This document shows, in pieces, positions 1-13,300 of a DNA stretch of 64,000 nt. A model generated the notes under the pieces. The model saw only the letters and a list, made by a program, of their open reading frames with translations. It had not been told where the DNA came from and ran no database searches. Position 1 is the stretch's first letter. Each line of letters begins with the position of its first letter. Both the position numbers and the translations under genes were made by a program. The DNA is from Girardinichthys multiradiatus (taxonomy: Eukaryota; Chordata; Actinopteri; Cyprinodontiformes; Goodeidae), in NCBI RefSeq assembly GCF_021462225.1, contig NC_061800.1:3110501-3174500 (forward strand), given 5' to 3'.

Positions 1-61
1 GGGAAGCGGCTCAGACACATGAGAAGGGGTAAGACCATTAACAGACATAAAAACAGACAGA

Positions 62-255
62 AGGAAGAGTAGTCGTCTTGCAATCAGAAGGTTGTGGGTT
101 CGATTCCAGCTTCCTCCTGCAATATGTCGATGTGCCCCTGGGCAAGGCACTTAACCTCAAGTTGCCTACCAATCTGCGTGTCGGTGAATGAATGTGTGAG
201 CATTAGTGGTTAGTGGTCTGTATGACTGGAAAGGCGCTATATAAGTTCAGTTCAT
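62..255 (+). repeat. tRNA-headed SINE-like repeat
   Basis: The sequence contains a box-B-like pol III element (GGGTTCGATTCC near 98-109). The text that follows is typical of a common teleost SINE: a 'cccctgggcaaggcacttaacc' block and an 'aaaggcgctatataagttcag' tail. A clear box A is not visible, so the head may be truncated or diverged. The SINE family is recognised by memory of motif text, not by a search. Confidence 0.6.
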
Positions 256-730
256 TTACCATTTACATAAAAACAAAATGGATTTAAATTTGAAAAGGAA
301 GCCACTTAAAGGATGCTTAAACCAGATGTTTAAACATGTTTGCTTGTACCTGTTAAAAATCATGGAGCAGCATTTTGTAGCAGCAGTAGACATGAGATGG
401 AGCCCTGGCTAACTACGATTAAAACAGAGTTCCAATAATCCAGGCATGAGGTGATAAAACTATGTATCGCCGTCTCTATGGTGGTATCTAGAGAAGACGA
501 GCTTGATTTTTAACAGCTGCCTCAATTGAAACAAGGACCACAGCATTGACCAGTGAGTCCAGTTATAGGCTGGTTGCATTTTTACACCTAAATTAGTGAT
601 GCTGGATTTTTTATTTGGGCCCAAAGAGGAACAGTCAATGAAATGGTTACAGCTGAAGCCACTGCATTTCGAAAGCATGACATCAATATTTTTTCATGAA
701 AATTGAAGAAATGCAGTGTCATCATTCTCC
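256..730. other. intron sequence, nothing recognised
   Basis: AT-rich non-coding sequence inside the kalirin intron upstream of the first visible exon. Short open frames here have no recognisable domain. Confidence 0.5.
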
Positions 731-1078
731 TCATGTCAACAAGACAATCAAAGAGAGGGTTAAAGAACCATTAATTTTCAAAAGGAAATAGACTTGACAG
801 TCATCACCATAAAAACGAAATGCCAAACAATGCTTTCTAAAAATAGCAGCGAGTTGTAGCAAGTAAAGAGAGAACAGGAGAGGATCAAGAATGGAGCCCT
901 GGTACCCCCCAGGGGAGGGTGACAAAAGATGAGGTAAAATTCTCCTATCAGAGAGGTAGGACCTAAACCACTGCAGAGCTAGTGGTGCCCACCCACTGCT
1001 CCAGTGTGGAGATGAGAATGTTATGGTCCACCTTGTCAGAAGTAAAACACAGTCACCAGAATCTGTCACTAAAAACAC
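731..1078 (-). mobile_element. non-LTR retrotransposon reverse transcriptase relic
   Basis: The minus-strand translation shows degraded reverse transcriptase motifs: 'WFRSYLSDR', a 'GGYQGSILDPLLFSLYLL' block (normally GxPQGSxLGPLLF), then 'FRFYGDDCQVYF' in place of the FxYADD catalytic box. The second motif and the changed YADD box suggest an inactive fragment of an L2/CR1-type LINE. Both ends are lost. Confidence 0.8.
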
Positions 1079-1099
1079 GTAATTAAAAACCCTTAACAG

Positions 1100-1280
1100 A
1101 GCAAATTCAGTGCTGTATGTTTTAAACCCAGATGGGAATACTTACAAAAACTTTAGATTCATCTAGGAAGGTTTTCTTCTGGGTGTGAACAATTGTTTCC
1201 AAAGTTTTGGACCAGAGACTTTTACATGCGCGCCTTTACGGTTCTTCAAAGGGTATGAATACTTTTTCAAGGCACTGTGG
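1100..1280. mobile_element. Tc1-like terminal fragment
   Basis: The block ending 'gggtatgaatactttttcaaggcactgt' (1251-1278) has the usual wording of a Tc1/mariner terminal inverted repeat from fish. No transposase and no partner terminus could be assigned, so this is a remnant next to the first visible kalirin exon. Confidence 0.45.
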
Positions 1281-1343
1281 TTTGTGAACTGACCGGTGTG
1301 TCACTGAAAGGATATTAATTTGGTGCTTAATTTTTTTCCACAG

Positions 1344-1394
1344 GACTACCTGAAGTACAGCTATAAGGCAGGCATAGACTGTAAACAAATTGAG
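1344..1394 (+). CDS. kalrn: kalirin exon, DH2 segment
   Basis: Seventeen codons ([17 protein letters not shown]) follow a polypyrimidine tract and CAG and end at GTAATC. Phase 0 on both sides. The peptide belongs to the late helices of the second Dbl-homology (RhoA-type) domain. The exons before it, carrying the rest of DH2, lie left of the window. Confidence 0.88.
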
Positions 1395-4300
1395 GTAATC
1401 CAAATCTATTATGCAGAAAGAAAATATTTTAGGGAGCATTTAGAGTCTAGCCTGAATCAAGAATGTGTAAATGTTTTTCCTGAAACTGATAGGATATTTA
1501 TTCTGCCTAAAATGTATGGGATTCTTGTAAAAGTTCTCTCTTATTACAGAAAGCTGTCGAGCTTATGTCTGAGGTTCCTAAACTGTGCAATGACATGATG
1601 AATCTGGGCCGGCTTCAGGGATACGAGGTGTGTTTCCTACCAACATTTCACTCTCACTGCATAGCTTAAATCATTCTGACAGTTCAGATTTTAAAGCCAT
1701 CCTGGCTGTCTCTTCAGGGAAATCTGGCCAATCAGGGCAAACTACTGCAGCAGGAAACTTTCTTCGTGACTGAGCAGGATGCTGGTGTCCTGTCACGATC
1801 CAAAGAACGCAGAGTCTTCCTCTTTGAGCAGATCGTCATCTTCAGTGAGCTGCTCAGGAAAGGCTCATCCACACCTGGCTACCAGTTCAAAAAGAGCATT
1901 AAGGTGGGTAAACGATCCTGTCAGTGTGGCAGATAATCAAGTGATTATAGTGCAACTTACTGACCTTAAAGGAGCTCAGAACATTTTATTTATAGGTGAC
2001 CGAACAGGTCACAACATGGTGCCTTTTTAATATTATATGGTAGAACAAACAGAAAATAGCCATGATGAATGGCATAAAAATAATTCCTGGATTCCCCCAC
2101 AGGTGACTAACCTGGGTCTAGAGGAGACTGTCGATAACGACCCATGCAAGTTTGTCCTGTGCTCCCGCGGCTCGTCAGAACGTTTCACTCTGCAGGCCGC
2201 CAACGTCGACATCAAGCAGGTGTGGGTTGGGCACATTCAGAACATCCTGGATGCTCAGAACGACTTCCTGTCAGGTGCTGACACACACAAACATGCAAAC
2301 AAAAAAAACCTGAATCCTTCGTGATGTAAATTAACTGAGATACTGCTGGTTCACATCTGCCTTACTGATGTTGGACCATAAGATTTAATGTAAGATGAGA
2401 TTCAATGTTGACGTGTATTTAGCCCATCGAGTTAGATCTGTCCTTATTTATTAGCTGCTACACTAACAGAAACAGTGTTGGCAGGCTTGGTAGCCTGCTC
2501 ATCATCACATTTGCCATATGAAATTACCCAGATACTGAAAACTCAGCGGCTTGTTTGGCCCTGATCTATGGTCCCACATTAGAAAGCTTGGAGCACATGA
2601 GAAGGTTGCGCTGAGGGGAAGACGGACACTACCAGAGCAGGAGGATGGGGCAACAGAACGAGATGAAAATTAACAGTTAACCAACAGTAGCAAGGAAATT
2701 AGGGAGCATTGTATCACTGTACGATGGTAGAATTCACCGACCCATTCTTTCACAACATTTTGTAGAACCAGTGTTCATGCCTAGGTGCTATTATTATTAT
2801 CCATTTTCAGTGGAAGTGATTCAAGCTTGAATTTGATCATTTGGAAAGGTGACCAAATACGTTTGGCAAAACTATGTATCTTTGTCCCATATAACTCTTT
2901 TTAGAACATTTTTCTTTGTACCTTGACAAAACTTTAAAGATCTTGTGTTCCTTCTGTCATCAATGAAATAAAAGTATTCTGGAAGGGCAAGAGAAGAAAT
3001 TGTAATTTTATCAGACAAAAATATTCAATATTTTGTTAACAGCTTAACAAAAAAACATCAACTCCAACCTTTGTGTGTGTGTGCTTGCAGCTCTGCAGTC
3101 TCCCATCGTGTACCAGCAGGGTCAAAACAAAGAGAGCGGCTCATCTCTGATCAGGCGGCCCTCCTCATCGGGGAATAGGCCATCTTCATCCTCTCACAGC
3201 CGGCCGTCCTCAGCCCTCGGCTTCAGTGATAAGGACATGGAGAGAGGGAAGAGCCCATTAAAAGTGTCTACCTCCAATGGCGGCTCATCTTGCTTTGAGC
3301 CCAGTGTAAGTTTGTTCAGGTATTTTGGTGTATCTTTCTTTAACTTGTTCAAGTACATCTCAAACTCTGCAACTCTGCTACTCAGGTGGCCCTAAAGACA
3401 ATAGTACACTGTTTGAGATTACAGAATGTCTAGCACATACTCTGCTCTGGCTCTAACATAGCTCCTTCACTGACAGCTTCACTGTGACTAACTTGAGTCA
3501 CATGCAATGTGTTGTCTGATGGCACAGAACTACCTTTTGCCAATAAGGAAACCCTGAAAGTTTAACCAAATAAAAACGTGTCACCTTTTTGCGGTGGAGC
3601 AGTAATGTATCCGAGGGTATGATGTAGGTGAAGGTACACCTACATCATACCCTTTAGGAACCTGCTTGGTTCTCTTGGAGGATTACATATAAATATCCAC
3701 GAATGTATCCCACCCTGAAGGTTAGCCTGTTTGATCAATTCCAAAAGCTGCTTTGTTGTGTGTTTGGGATCATTGTCTTGTTTCAAGGTTTTACTAACTA
3801 GCTATGAGTATAAAGTCAAAGATGGTCTTCCTTCATTATCCCACTTTTGCAATGCACCAGTACCATTAGCAGCAAAACAGCCCCACTGCATAATGTTGCC
3901 ACCACCATGCTTGACACAGTGTTCTTAGGTATGAAATCCTTGCCTTGATTCCTCCCAGTGTTTCTCCAGAGAGTATTTGGCTTATACAGGTATTGGCTGT
4001 ACATTTGAGCTTTATTTGAGCTTGAAAGTGAGAAACATGTTGATTCTCTGCACTGCTGTGCTCCCTCACCACCTCCTCCTTCTCTGCCTCTCCTATCCTC
4101 AGCATGATGATGGCGGTTGTAATGGTCTTTTCTCCAACATGCGCGTCACTCAGGACTACTCTGCACTCAAAGAGAATGAAATCTGCGTCAGTAGAGGAGA
4201 CGTGGTCCAAGTCCTGGCCACCAATCAGCAGAACATGTACCTCGTTTTCCGGCCAGCTGACAGCCAATCACCTGATGCCGAGGGCTGGTTGCCGGGGCAC

Positions 4301-7300
4301 GTTCTTGGCCCATCAACAAAGCCCATAAAAGACTCTTTCTCAACTTCCTCCTTCCCGACAGCTGTGGCAGATGCCAACAACATCAAGTAAGTCCCCCCCA
4401 CCCCTCTTCCACCCCCACCAGCACTTGTTTGGCAGACAGACACCACTGGACTGGGTGAGCGGGTGGAAGCTCCATCTGCCTGGTTTTGTTTGTGTTGTTT
4501 TCCTGAGTGGGCTCCTAACTCCTCACTGCCTGTACCCTCACCTCCTAATTCCTCACCCCATCACCCCTCCTGCTGTTCTCTGTTTGGACAGGACACAGAA
4601 GGATTTTGACTGAGTCACTGTTCTTTGGAGCGCTAAACTCAACCCCCCACCCTGACCCCTAACTTGCTGCCAGGTTGCTGCAGGGACATTTGTTGAGAAG
4701 TCCACTTCTTGTGGCCTGAAAGCAAACAAATACACACACTGATCCAACCGAAATAGACTGGATAGAAAATGTAGCTGACTCTGTCCATGTGGAGCTAAAA
4801 CCTGACTTTTTTCAGTTCTAACAACCTGCTTCTATTCTTTTGTACTTTTTGTTTGTACTGTTTTTTTGACAGAATAAAACTCCCCTGGGCCCTTCAGGTG
4901 AATTCTGTTCTCCGTAGAGGAGAAGATTTATTTTGTTGTCTGTGGCAATCTGTATACATTTGTGTTGATTCTTGTTCTTGTTTTTCTTTCATGTTAATTA
5001 TTGTTTTATTTCTTAGACAAAGTTGGATTTCTTTCCTTCTTTGTGTTGATTTTTTTTCACTGTACAGAGTTCATTTTCTTATATCTGACCAAGGCTCTAG
5101 AACATTCCTGTTATAAAACAAATGCCATTTGCACTATTTATGGAGATAAAAAATATGAATGAAGTCAGGCTGTGCAATATGTTTGATTAAATGGCAGCAC
5201 TCAGCTTTGTTCTGTCCGTGGTCTAATAAGGATTTTAGATGTTTTTTAAATATGTAAAATAAACCTTTTGGATATGAGCATGGTTAGTGCAGAAGCGTGA
5301 AGGTGAACATGTTTTGTTCTGCTTTAGAATGGAGATGGTATGTAGTTTTTAATATTTGTAAATAAATTACAAGAGTAAACTGAATCTGCCTGCATTTCTG
5401 CATACACCAAGAATATACTACTACTAATACTATTTGTAAATATGAAAGAAAAAAAATTTCCTGTTGGAGAGAAGCTTTTTCAAGACATGAACTACTGAGG
5501 TTAAGCATGTTTTCACTGCTTCTAGCATTCCTGTCTTTGAAAACCAAAGATCCTGAGTAGCTGCTGGTCATTTCACCTCAGTGCCATTTCATACTTTTAT
5601 AGCTTAGGTTGTTCTGTACCAAACGTATTCAGGTTCTAAACGAAGCCACCTGCCACGGGGTGTTCCATACCACCCACAAATCAGTTCAACCCTGTCTGGG
5701 GAACATTTAGAATGAGCTTTGACTATTCTACTTATAGTCTACTGCAGGGAAATATGGTTTCATGAGTCCAATAAATCATATACACCAACAGGAGGTCACT
5801 AAGTTTGATTTGATCAAGGGTCAGAGTATGTCATATTTGATGAAAATAAAGTTAGATCAATGGGATAAGAACCAAAATAAAGAAATTTCGCTTGATGCAA
5901 AGTCTCCAATTACAATATACATAAAATTTAAATATATTTGAGTATTTCATCCCATCATTTATGAAAATACCTTAATAAAATATAACAATGAACTCATGTT
6001 CATTAAGTACATGGCTTCAAAATGGTTTCATGGGTATGAAATGGATGGGTGTGAACTGACCTGGAGCCATTCTGGGTTTATTCAGAGATATGTGTGAAGT
6101 GTGATTGTTTTCACCGTTTACTTCTTTTTTGTTGCTGTAGTGACTTTTTGGTTAAGTTTGTCTTTGAGTTCTTACTAACCTCCATGGTTTGATACTCCAC
6201 ACAAGAAGCAACCCTCAGACTGTAGCATTAAAAACCCAAATACAAAGAGCATTGATTAAATCAAAGAGAGAAGAAATGTGACTACTTCAAGACCAACAAG
6301 ACCAAGCAGATAAAGTTTGGTACTTAGAGCCATAAATCCATACAGATCCAATTTATGTCTAGTTATAAAGAATGAAATGCAGTTAAAATTTAATTCAAAT
6401 CTATCCAGTTTATTTTAGTCCAATCATATAGTCCGATTTAGATCCAATTACAGACAGTCCAATTCCATCCTAATGATAAAACAGGACCATCGACATCAGC
6501 TGACTGGCATTTAATGGCAAAAATGTATTTTTTTAAGGAAGCCCACCTGATTGCATTGAGTCAGTGATTTTGCATCATCTTTATCCTAAGCATGCATGTG
6601 GCAACAGAAGACAGGAGCAACTCCCTTTTAACTGGAAGAACCTCCAGCAGAACCAGGCCCATTATGAGCAACAATCTCGAGGAAATGAAAAGTCAAACAA
6701 TCAGAGCTCCCTGCATCTCTTCAGAAAACCTCATTTTGAATATCATCTACATCAGATGTTTTTTGAGTGAAATGTAACACGGATAATATGTTTCTACAAT
6801 GGATGTGTAGACAACCTCCTGTTCATTGGTACACCTTTTTGGCCTTATGTCTATTAAAATATTGCTGACATTGCATCAGAGATCCAGTTCCAGCTGTTTC
6901 AGGGTTAGCATCTGCATCTGTTTGAAATTAGGACAACATCCTCTTTAGTGTTTTAATCAGTCTCTATGATGTCTAAATAAATTGCATTATTTCTGTGTTT
7001 TTTTTATGTAAAACAATTATAAATGATAGAGAACAGATGGCACACTCTCAGTAATATATAGTGATTATAATAAACTGACAGAACCCACCACAGGAAGCTA
7101 CTTAACTGCTACGCTGAAGTATTTATACCTCTTAAATTGTTACATTACAGCTACAAACGTCATTGTATTTCAAATGGGTTTTATGTGATAAACCATGACA
7201 TCATAGTTCTCAATGTAAAAGTACAAGGCAATTATTTATTTATTTATTAACATAATTGATAATTTATCAAAAGAAAAGCCTGAAAATTGTAGGGGCCATT

Positions 7301-10300
7301 TGTATTAGTTTCCTTTACTCTGACACCCCTAAATATAATGCAGTGTAACAAACAGCCCCAAGAAGTCCCCTTGTTAGTAAACGGTCCATCTATGGGAAAT
7401 TTGGTCAAATCCGAATCAGAGAGGAAGCCAGGCAAAGGTGGTTGAACAACCATATGTCCATGTAGGAAATATGACAGACATCTGGAAGAAGGTGCTCTGA
7501 TCAGATGAGACCGAAACAAATTTGTTTGTACTCGTACTCGTCGTCTTCCACTTTATCCGGGACCTGGTCGCTGGGGCAGCAGACTCAGCAGAGACACCCA
7601 GACATCCCTCTCCCCAGACACCTCCTCCAGCTCCTCTGGGGGGAGTCCAAGGTGTTCCCAGGCCAGCCGAGAGACAGAGTCCCTGCAGCGTGTCCTGGGC
7701 TGTCCCCTGAGCCTCCCGAAGAAGGCGTCCAGGAGGCATCCGATATAGATGCCCGAGCCACCTCAACTGGCTCCTCTCGATGTGGAGGAGCAGTCGCTTT
7801 ACTCCGAGCCCCTCCCGGATGGCCGAGCTCCTCTCCCTAAGGGAGGAACCTCATTTCAGCCGCTTGTATCTGGGATCTCCTTCTTTTGGTCATGACCCAG
7901 AGTTCATGGCCATAAGTGAGGGTAGGAACGTAGACCGACCCGTAAATCGAGAGCTTCACTTTCTTGGCTAGAGGGGGCCAGCAGGACCACATCATCCGCA
8001 AAAAGAAGAGATCCCCAAACAAGACCCCCTCCGGCCCTTGGCTGTGCCTAGAAATCCTGTCCATAAAAGTTATGAACAGGACCGGTGACAAAGGGCAGCC
8101 CTGCCGGAGTCCAACATGCACTGGGAACAGGTCCAACTTAGTGCCGGCAATGCGGACCAAACTCCTGCTCCGCTTTTACAGACACCGGATGGCCCCTAAT
8201 AGAGGGCCCCCGATTCCATACTCCTAGAGCACCCCCCACAGGGCATCACGAGGGACACAGTCGAATGCCTTCTCCAGGTCCACAAAACAGATGTGGACCA
8301 GTTGGGCAAACTCCCATGAACCCTCGTGTACCCTGTAGAGGGTATAGAGATGGTCCAGTGTTCCACGGCTGGGACGAAACCACACTACTCCTCCTGAAGC
8401 TGAGGTTCAACTATCGGCCGGACTCTCCTCTCCAATACCCTGGTGTAGGCCTTACCGGGGAGGCTGAGGAGCCAATTTTTGTACTACATAATAAATGTTG
8501 TGTGAGATATACAGCTAAACACCCTGAACACACCATACACAAGGTGACATGTGGTGGTGGCGGCATCATGCTGAGGAGATGTTTGTCCTTAGAAGTGGAA
8601 AGCAAGCAGGTTTGCCGATGAGAAGATGGGCCTAGCTAATTACAAATACTACTGTTAGAGGTTGCAACACACATCAGGGCGAGGTTCACCTTTCAGCAGG
8701 GCGGTAACCCTTAACATACACGCATGGCAACAATGAAATTGTTTATGTTGAAGCATATTCAAGTCCAGACCTGAATATATCTAGTAGTCTTTGGCAAGAT
8801 ATAAAAGTTGCTGTCCAAAGATGCTCTTCATCCGATCTAATTGAACATGAACTAGATGACATGCCACACCTTGCAGATCATTCTGAAAATGTTTGAAAGC
8901 CATTTATTCTTTTCTGTTCGCTTTATGATTAGGAGCTACTTTGTGTTGATATATCCCATAAAATCCCAATGAAACACAGTTAGTGGCTGTATTGCTAAAA
9001 TGTTCAGACTATGAATACTTTTGCCAGGCACAATTTCCTGGTCTTCCTGTTATCCCTGGATTATAGTAATTCTCCTTTGATATTACAGTCAAACGGTTAA
9101 TTGCAGCCCTGCCTTCTTCACAACAAGTTCTACCTTGTTGTTGAGGTCCTTTAATCTCATTTCATATGTTCTCCCAACACCTGTTAATCAACAGCACCAA
9201 GAAACTCTTTGCATGCTCATCAGTCTTTATTGTGCAACATGTATTGTATGATTAAAGCTACATCTACTGTTAAAAAAGTAAATCTGCTTTTTCATCTAGG
9301 AATTGATGTAGTTGGATATGAGAAAAAAATTATCAGGTTCTAAAACTATTCTAATCTAACATTAACTGTAAAAACAAAACATATTCTCTACTGTCACTAT
9401 TAAAAGGAGCGCAAATAGAGAACCTATACCTGAAAACAAACATACACACCCTTGCCGCCAATACTGTTACCTCTGGAAAGGCAAGAGTTTTGACAGAGAG
9501 CTGATCTGGTGCATGGAGGTAGGTGTAAGAAATTATTTGCTCCTTTACAAATTTCTTGTTTTTGCTCTTTTCTCATAAAATTTATTATCACACATAGACA
9601 CCCAGAGTAAATACAAAATTCAATTTCTTGGCAGAATTGTTTTATGTCAGTCACGTTTTAGGGTTTAGGAACATGGATGACCTGTATAAGACCCCAGCAT
9701 CCTCATCGGATATACAGTTTAAACAATTTATTTACTCTGTACAAAAATAAACCCTTTTTAACATTAAATCAGACTGAACCTTTGCTATTTTAGGACATGT
9801 TAGGTCATGTTGGCAACATGCCATAATTCAAACATTTACACTGAGATTACTCTGTTTTAATAATTTGTAAAAGCCCAGATGATGATTGTCTTTGTGAGGT
9901 TCTGAAAGGTCATGGAAGTACTCTGAGGCTCATCTGAGGAAGTATTTTAAGTCAGAACCTCAAACACAAGGTTTGCCTGCTTGACATAAAATCAAAAATC
10001 AGGCAAAATATAAATTTTGGATTTCCACAAGTTTGGGTCAACCATGGCTACAACTTTTAGATGCCTGAAAGTGCCAAATGAAAACAATTATATGCAAGGA
10101 ATACACACTGTTCTGTGTCATAGAGATGAATGTGTTTCTGTGAGAAATGTGAGAATCATCTCCTGAAGAAAAGTAGAAGACCTTGTGGAGCTGCTGAGAG
10201 AACCCTAACCCTGTCCTCAACAATGCAAGTCCTGGACTGAGTTTGGCTGAAATGCCACTGAAAGAGGAAGAATTTCCCCCAAAACAACAGAAAAAGACAG

Positions 10301-13300
10301 ATTAAAATTTGTAACTGCATTTATGAACAAAAACCTTCATTTATGGAGACATGTCCTGTACTCTGAATAAAGTTAATGTTTTTTACTATAATGACCATTA
10401 TTACATTTGGAGGAAAAAGAGGGAAGGTTGCAAGCCTGAAAGCATCACCAGTATAAAGTACAATGGTGGCAGCTTCATGTTCAGGGTGCACTTCACAAAA
10501 AAGGGAAGAAATTTATTTTTAAATACTGAAGCAACATCTCAAGACATCAGCCAGGAAGTCCCACACATTCTGCTGTGGGACAGAGTTGTGTTTATTCGCT
10601 AGGCAAAATGTCTGCATGACCCACAAAGGCACATGTTGAAAGAGAGTGGGCAACTTACTGATACTTAACATACCAGAAGGTAAAGTTAACCTTTAAGGTT
10701 TTGTCTGTGGCAGGTCCCCCTTCTGCTTGGGAATCGAGGGCATTACTTCATCCAGCAGCAAACCGTACTCCAGTGACCAAGGGCCTCTGACCTTGTCCTC
10801 CTATAATGTAGTTCCAAAGAAATCACGGGGAATAAAAGGACTTCTCCAAGAACTAAAAAAATTAAATATGTACACTTTATGGTAAATCCTCTGATCATTT
10901 ATTAAACCATTACACTAAGAAACAGTTTGGTCGAACACAAAAAAAGTATAACTGAACACACAAAATTAACAACACCAAAAATGTACAACCAAACCAGCAG
11001 CCCGACCCTTCAGGAGGAAATAAATTAGCAATGGGCAAAACAACAGACACTTAAATCGAGATATTGGCATGGTATCAGAAAAGGTGTGAGTTGTGAAAGC
11101 ATATTGATGACTGAACTAAACAGTGACTAACCCTAAGACATTGGTGCAGGAAGCAGGGAAAAATTGTTGGGTGGCTAAATTTCACACTATTTGACATTGC
11201 AAATGGATAAGAAACAGTAGTTGTCTTGATTTTACTTCCATTGAAAAAAAACCCTGTCCAGATGGGTCCCCTCTTTAGCCTCTCTTTCATCTACTTGACA
11301 AACAAGCAACAAATGCATTTAACTAATCATAATTTCATTAATAAAATAATATACTGTATATTTCACATGCTGAGATGTAGGATATCCCAAAACTAAAGCT
11401 TGTCATCAGCATCCACCAGTTTTCTATCAGATGGAAAATGTCTCAAAAGGCTGTTTTCTGCCCTCCAAATTCAGCTCAGAGGTGAATCATCTTTAAGTAA
11501 TATAAGCCAACTTTACATTAAAAGTCAACGTTGAGAACAGCGCTGTAAACTCTTAATAGAAGCAATTTATTTTATGATATAAACAAACAGGCAGAGCTCT
11601 GATTGGTTCCTGCAGGTGGTGGAACTTATTAACAGAATTCATACCAAGCCTGATGGATGAAAACTGGCTGCTTTTTAAAAGCACTGAAAATCCAATTTAA
11701 TTTATTAATAGATAGTTATTAACAGATTTAAATATGTGATTTCAGTTTTGAGTATAATAGAAATTGGATTTTTTATTATACCCATACAGAGGGCCTAGAG
11801 GGCACTGACATTTTCCCTCCGGCTTCATTAAAATACTCTTGACAGGAGAAGTGTATGTGAAATGAAAATCAATGACTTCACCGCTTTTAGCGAACAAAGA
11901 ACCAGTGTTCTCTCACAAGTATCTTAGGCTCACTGGTCCAACATGAGCCCATAACACAATATTGAGGTAAACCTAAAAGGAAAAGCAAGCAATCCTGTCC
12001 TTATGTGTAGATAATAGATGCAGATTTTCCACTGTGCCTGCTGATACTTAAGCTATGTATTTCTCAACCAACTCTCTATCCAGCTCAGTTTCTATCTCTG
12101 TGAAGTGAACCACCGTGGCCCTGCCCTCTGTGGCCGCAGCTTTATGCAGGGAATAACACTAACAGGACCCGTCATACAAACATTAATAGAACGATCAAAA
12201 TGCCTGTTCTGTCATAAAAAAATGTCTAAATAGAAAAAAAGGCTTGTTGAATCGTGTTAAAATCTCAAAGCACTAAATTCTCAAGATAATTAGTCATCTC
12301 TATAGCCAGAAGGCATTGTCTCCATAGCAACATAAAGTTTTTAATGCCACCAGATTTCACCTGTTCACAACCATTATTCTGACCCTAGAGCTGCTATTGC
12401 CTCCACAGAAGGGCAGAGCTGGACACTGCTGAGCTGTTATATGATTGGCTGCTTGATCTTTGTCATTCCTGCACTGCACAGGAAGTCTTTGTCATGGAAC
12501 ACACTGCGTGCCAGGAAGCGTGCCGAAACCAGGGACGGGTCCTTTCTGGGTTTCAGGAGTCAAGAAAACAGCCTCCTCCGTAAACCCAAAGATGGCACAG
12601 TCACCCCCCTCCCACTTGCCCTGCCAAGTTCCAGCCACAAGGCAAAAGTGAGTATGGCTGGCTGATGGTTTCCATTGCTGATGTCATGTGTCTGTGCTAA
12701 AACTCTTTTAATCCAGCCCCACTTTATTTTTTCCTTCTCCTTCAATACAATCTGAATGACTTCAACAAGTATTGGTTTAAAAGCAGCAATAAAATCCTGT
12801 TTTCTTTGCACTTCTTATGATGTGTATGTTATTAAATCTGTCACACAGATCTCTAAACAAATGGCTATGGTGAATGGAGACAAAGTGAGAAACACATTGT
12901 TACTTGCTTCTGTTGGTAGTTCACTTGGACAATGAGCAACTCCTGGGTTTTCCATTTGCAACGGTGATTGTTCTGTATTTAATTTGTCTCAAGTTGGAAT
13001 TTCTGAATTCCACAAAGGAAAAACAATTCTGGAATTCTAATGTGAAAAGTAGTCTCCACACTAACCTTCATCTTAATAACCACTGTGGCCTTTGCTTGTC
13101 TAAACCGTAGTTATTAAAGTTATTGTTGAACAATTTCTCCTGTTTGTACTTCTGATTATCTGTATTTCATTCCATGAGTGGCTGCGCTGTGTTTCAACTG
13201 TTACCATTAACATTGGTTAGTTTGGCCACTGAACACAACAGCAAACCGTACTGATTTGTAGACTTGCTACTTAAGCAAAGCTAACTAGGTGATCTCAAAT

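Noticed and set aside
7505..8621. Plus-strand open frames over the LINE fragment in the Tc1 element
   Set aside because: They are antisense to the LINE protein and carry no domain of their own.
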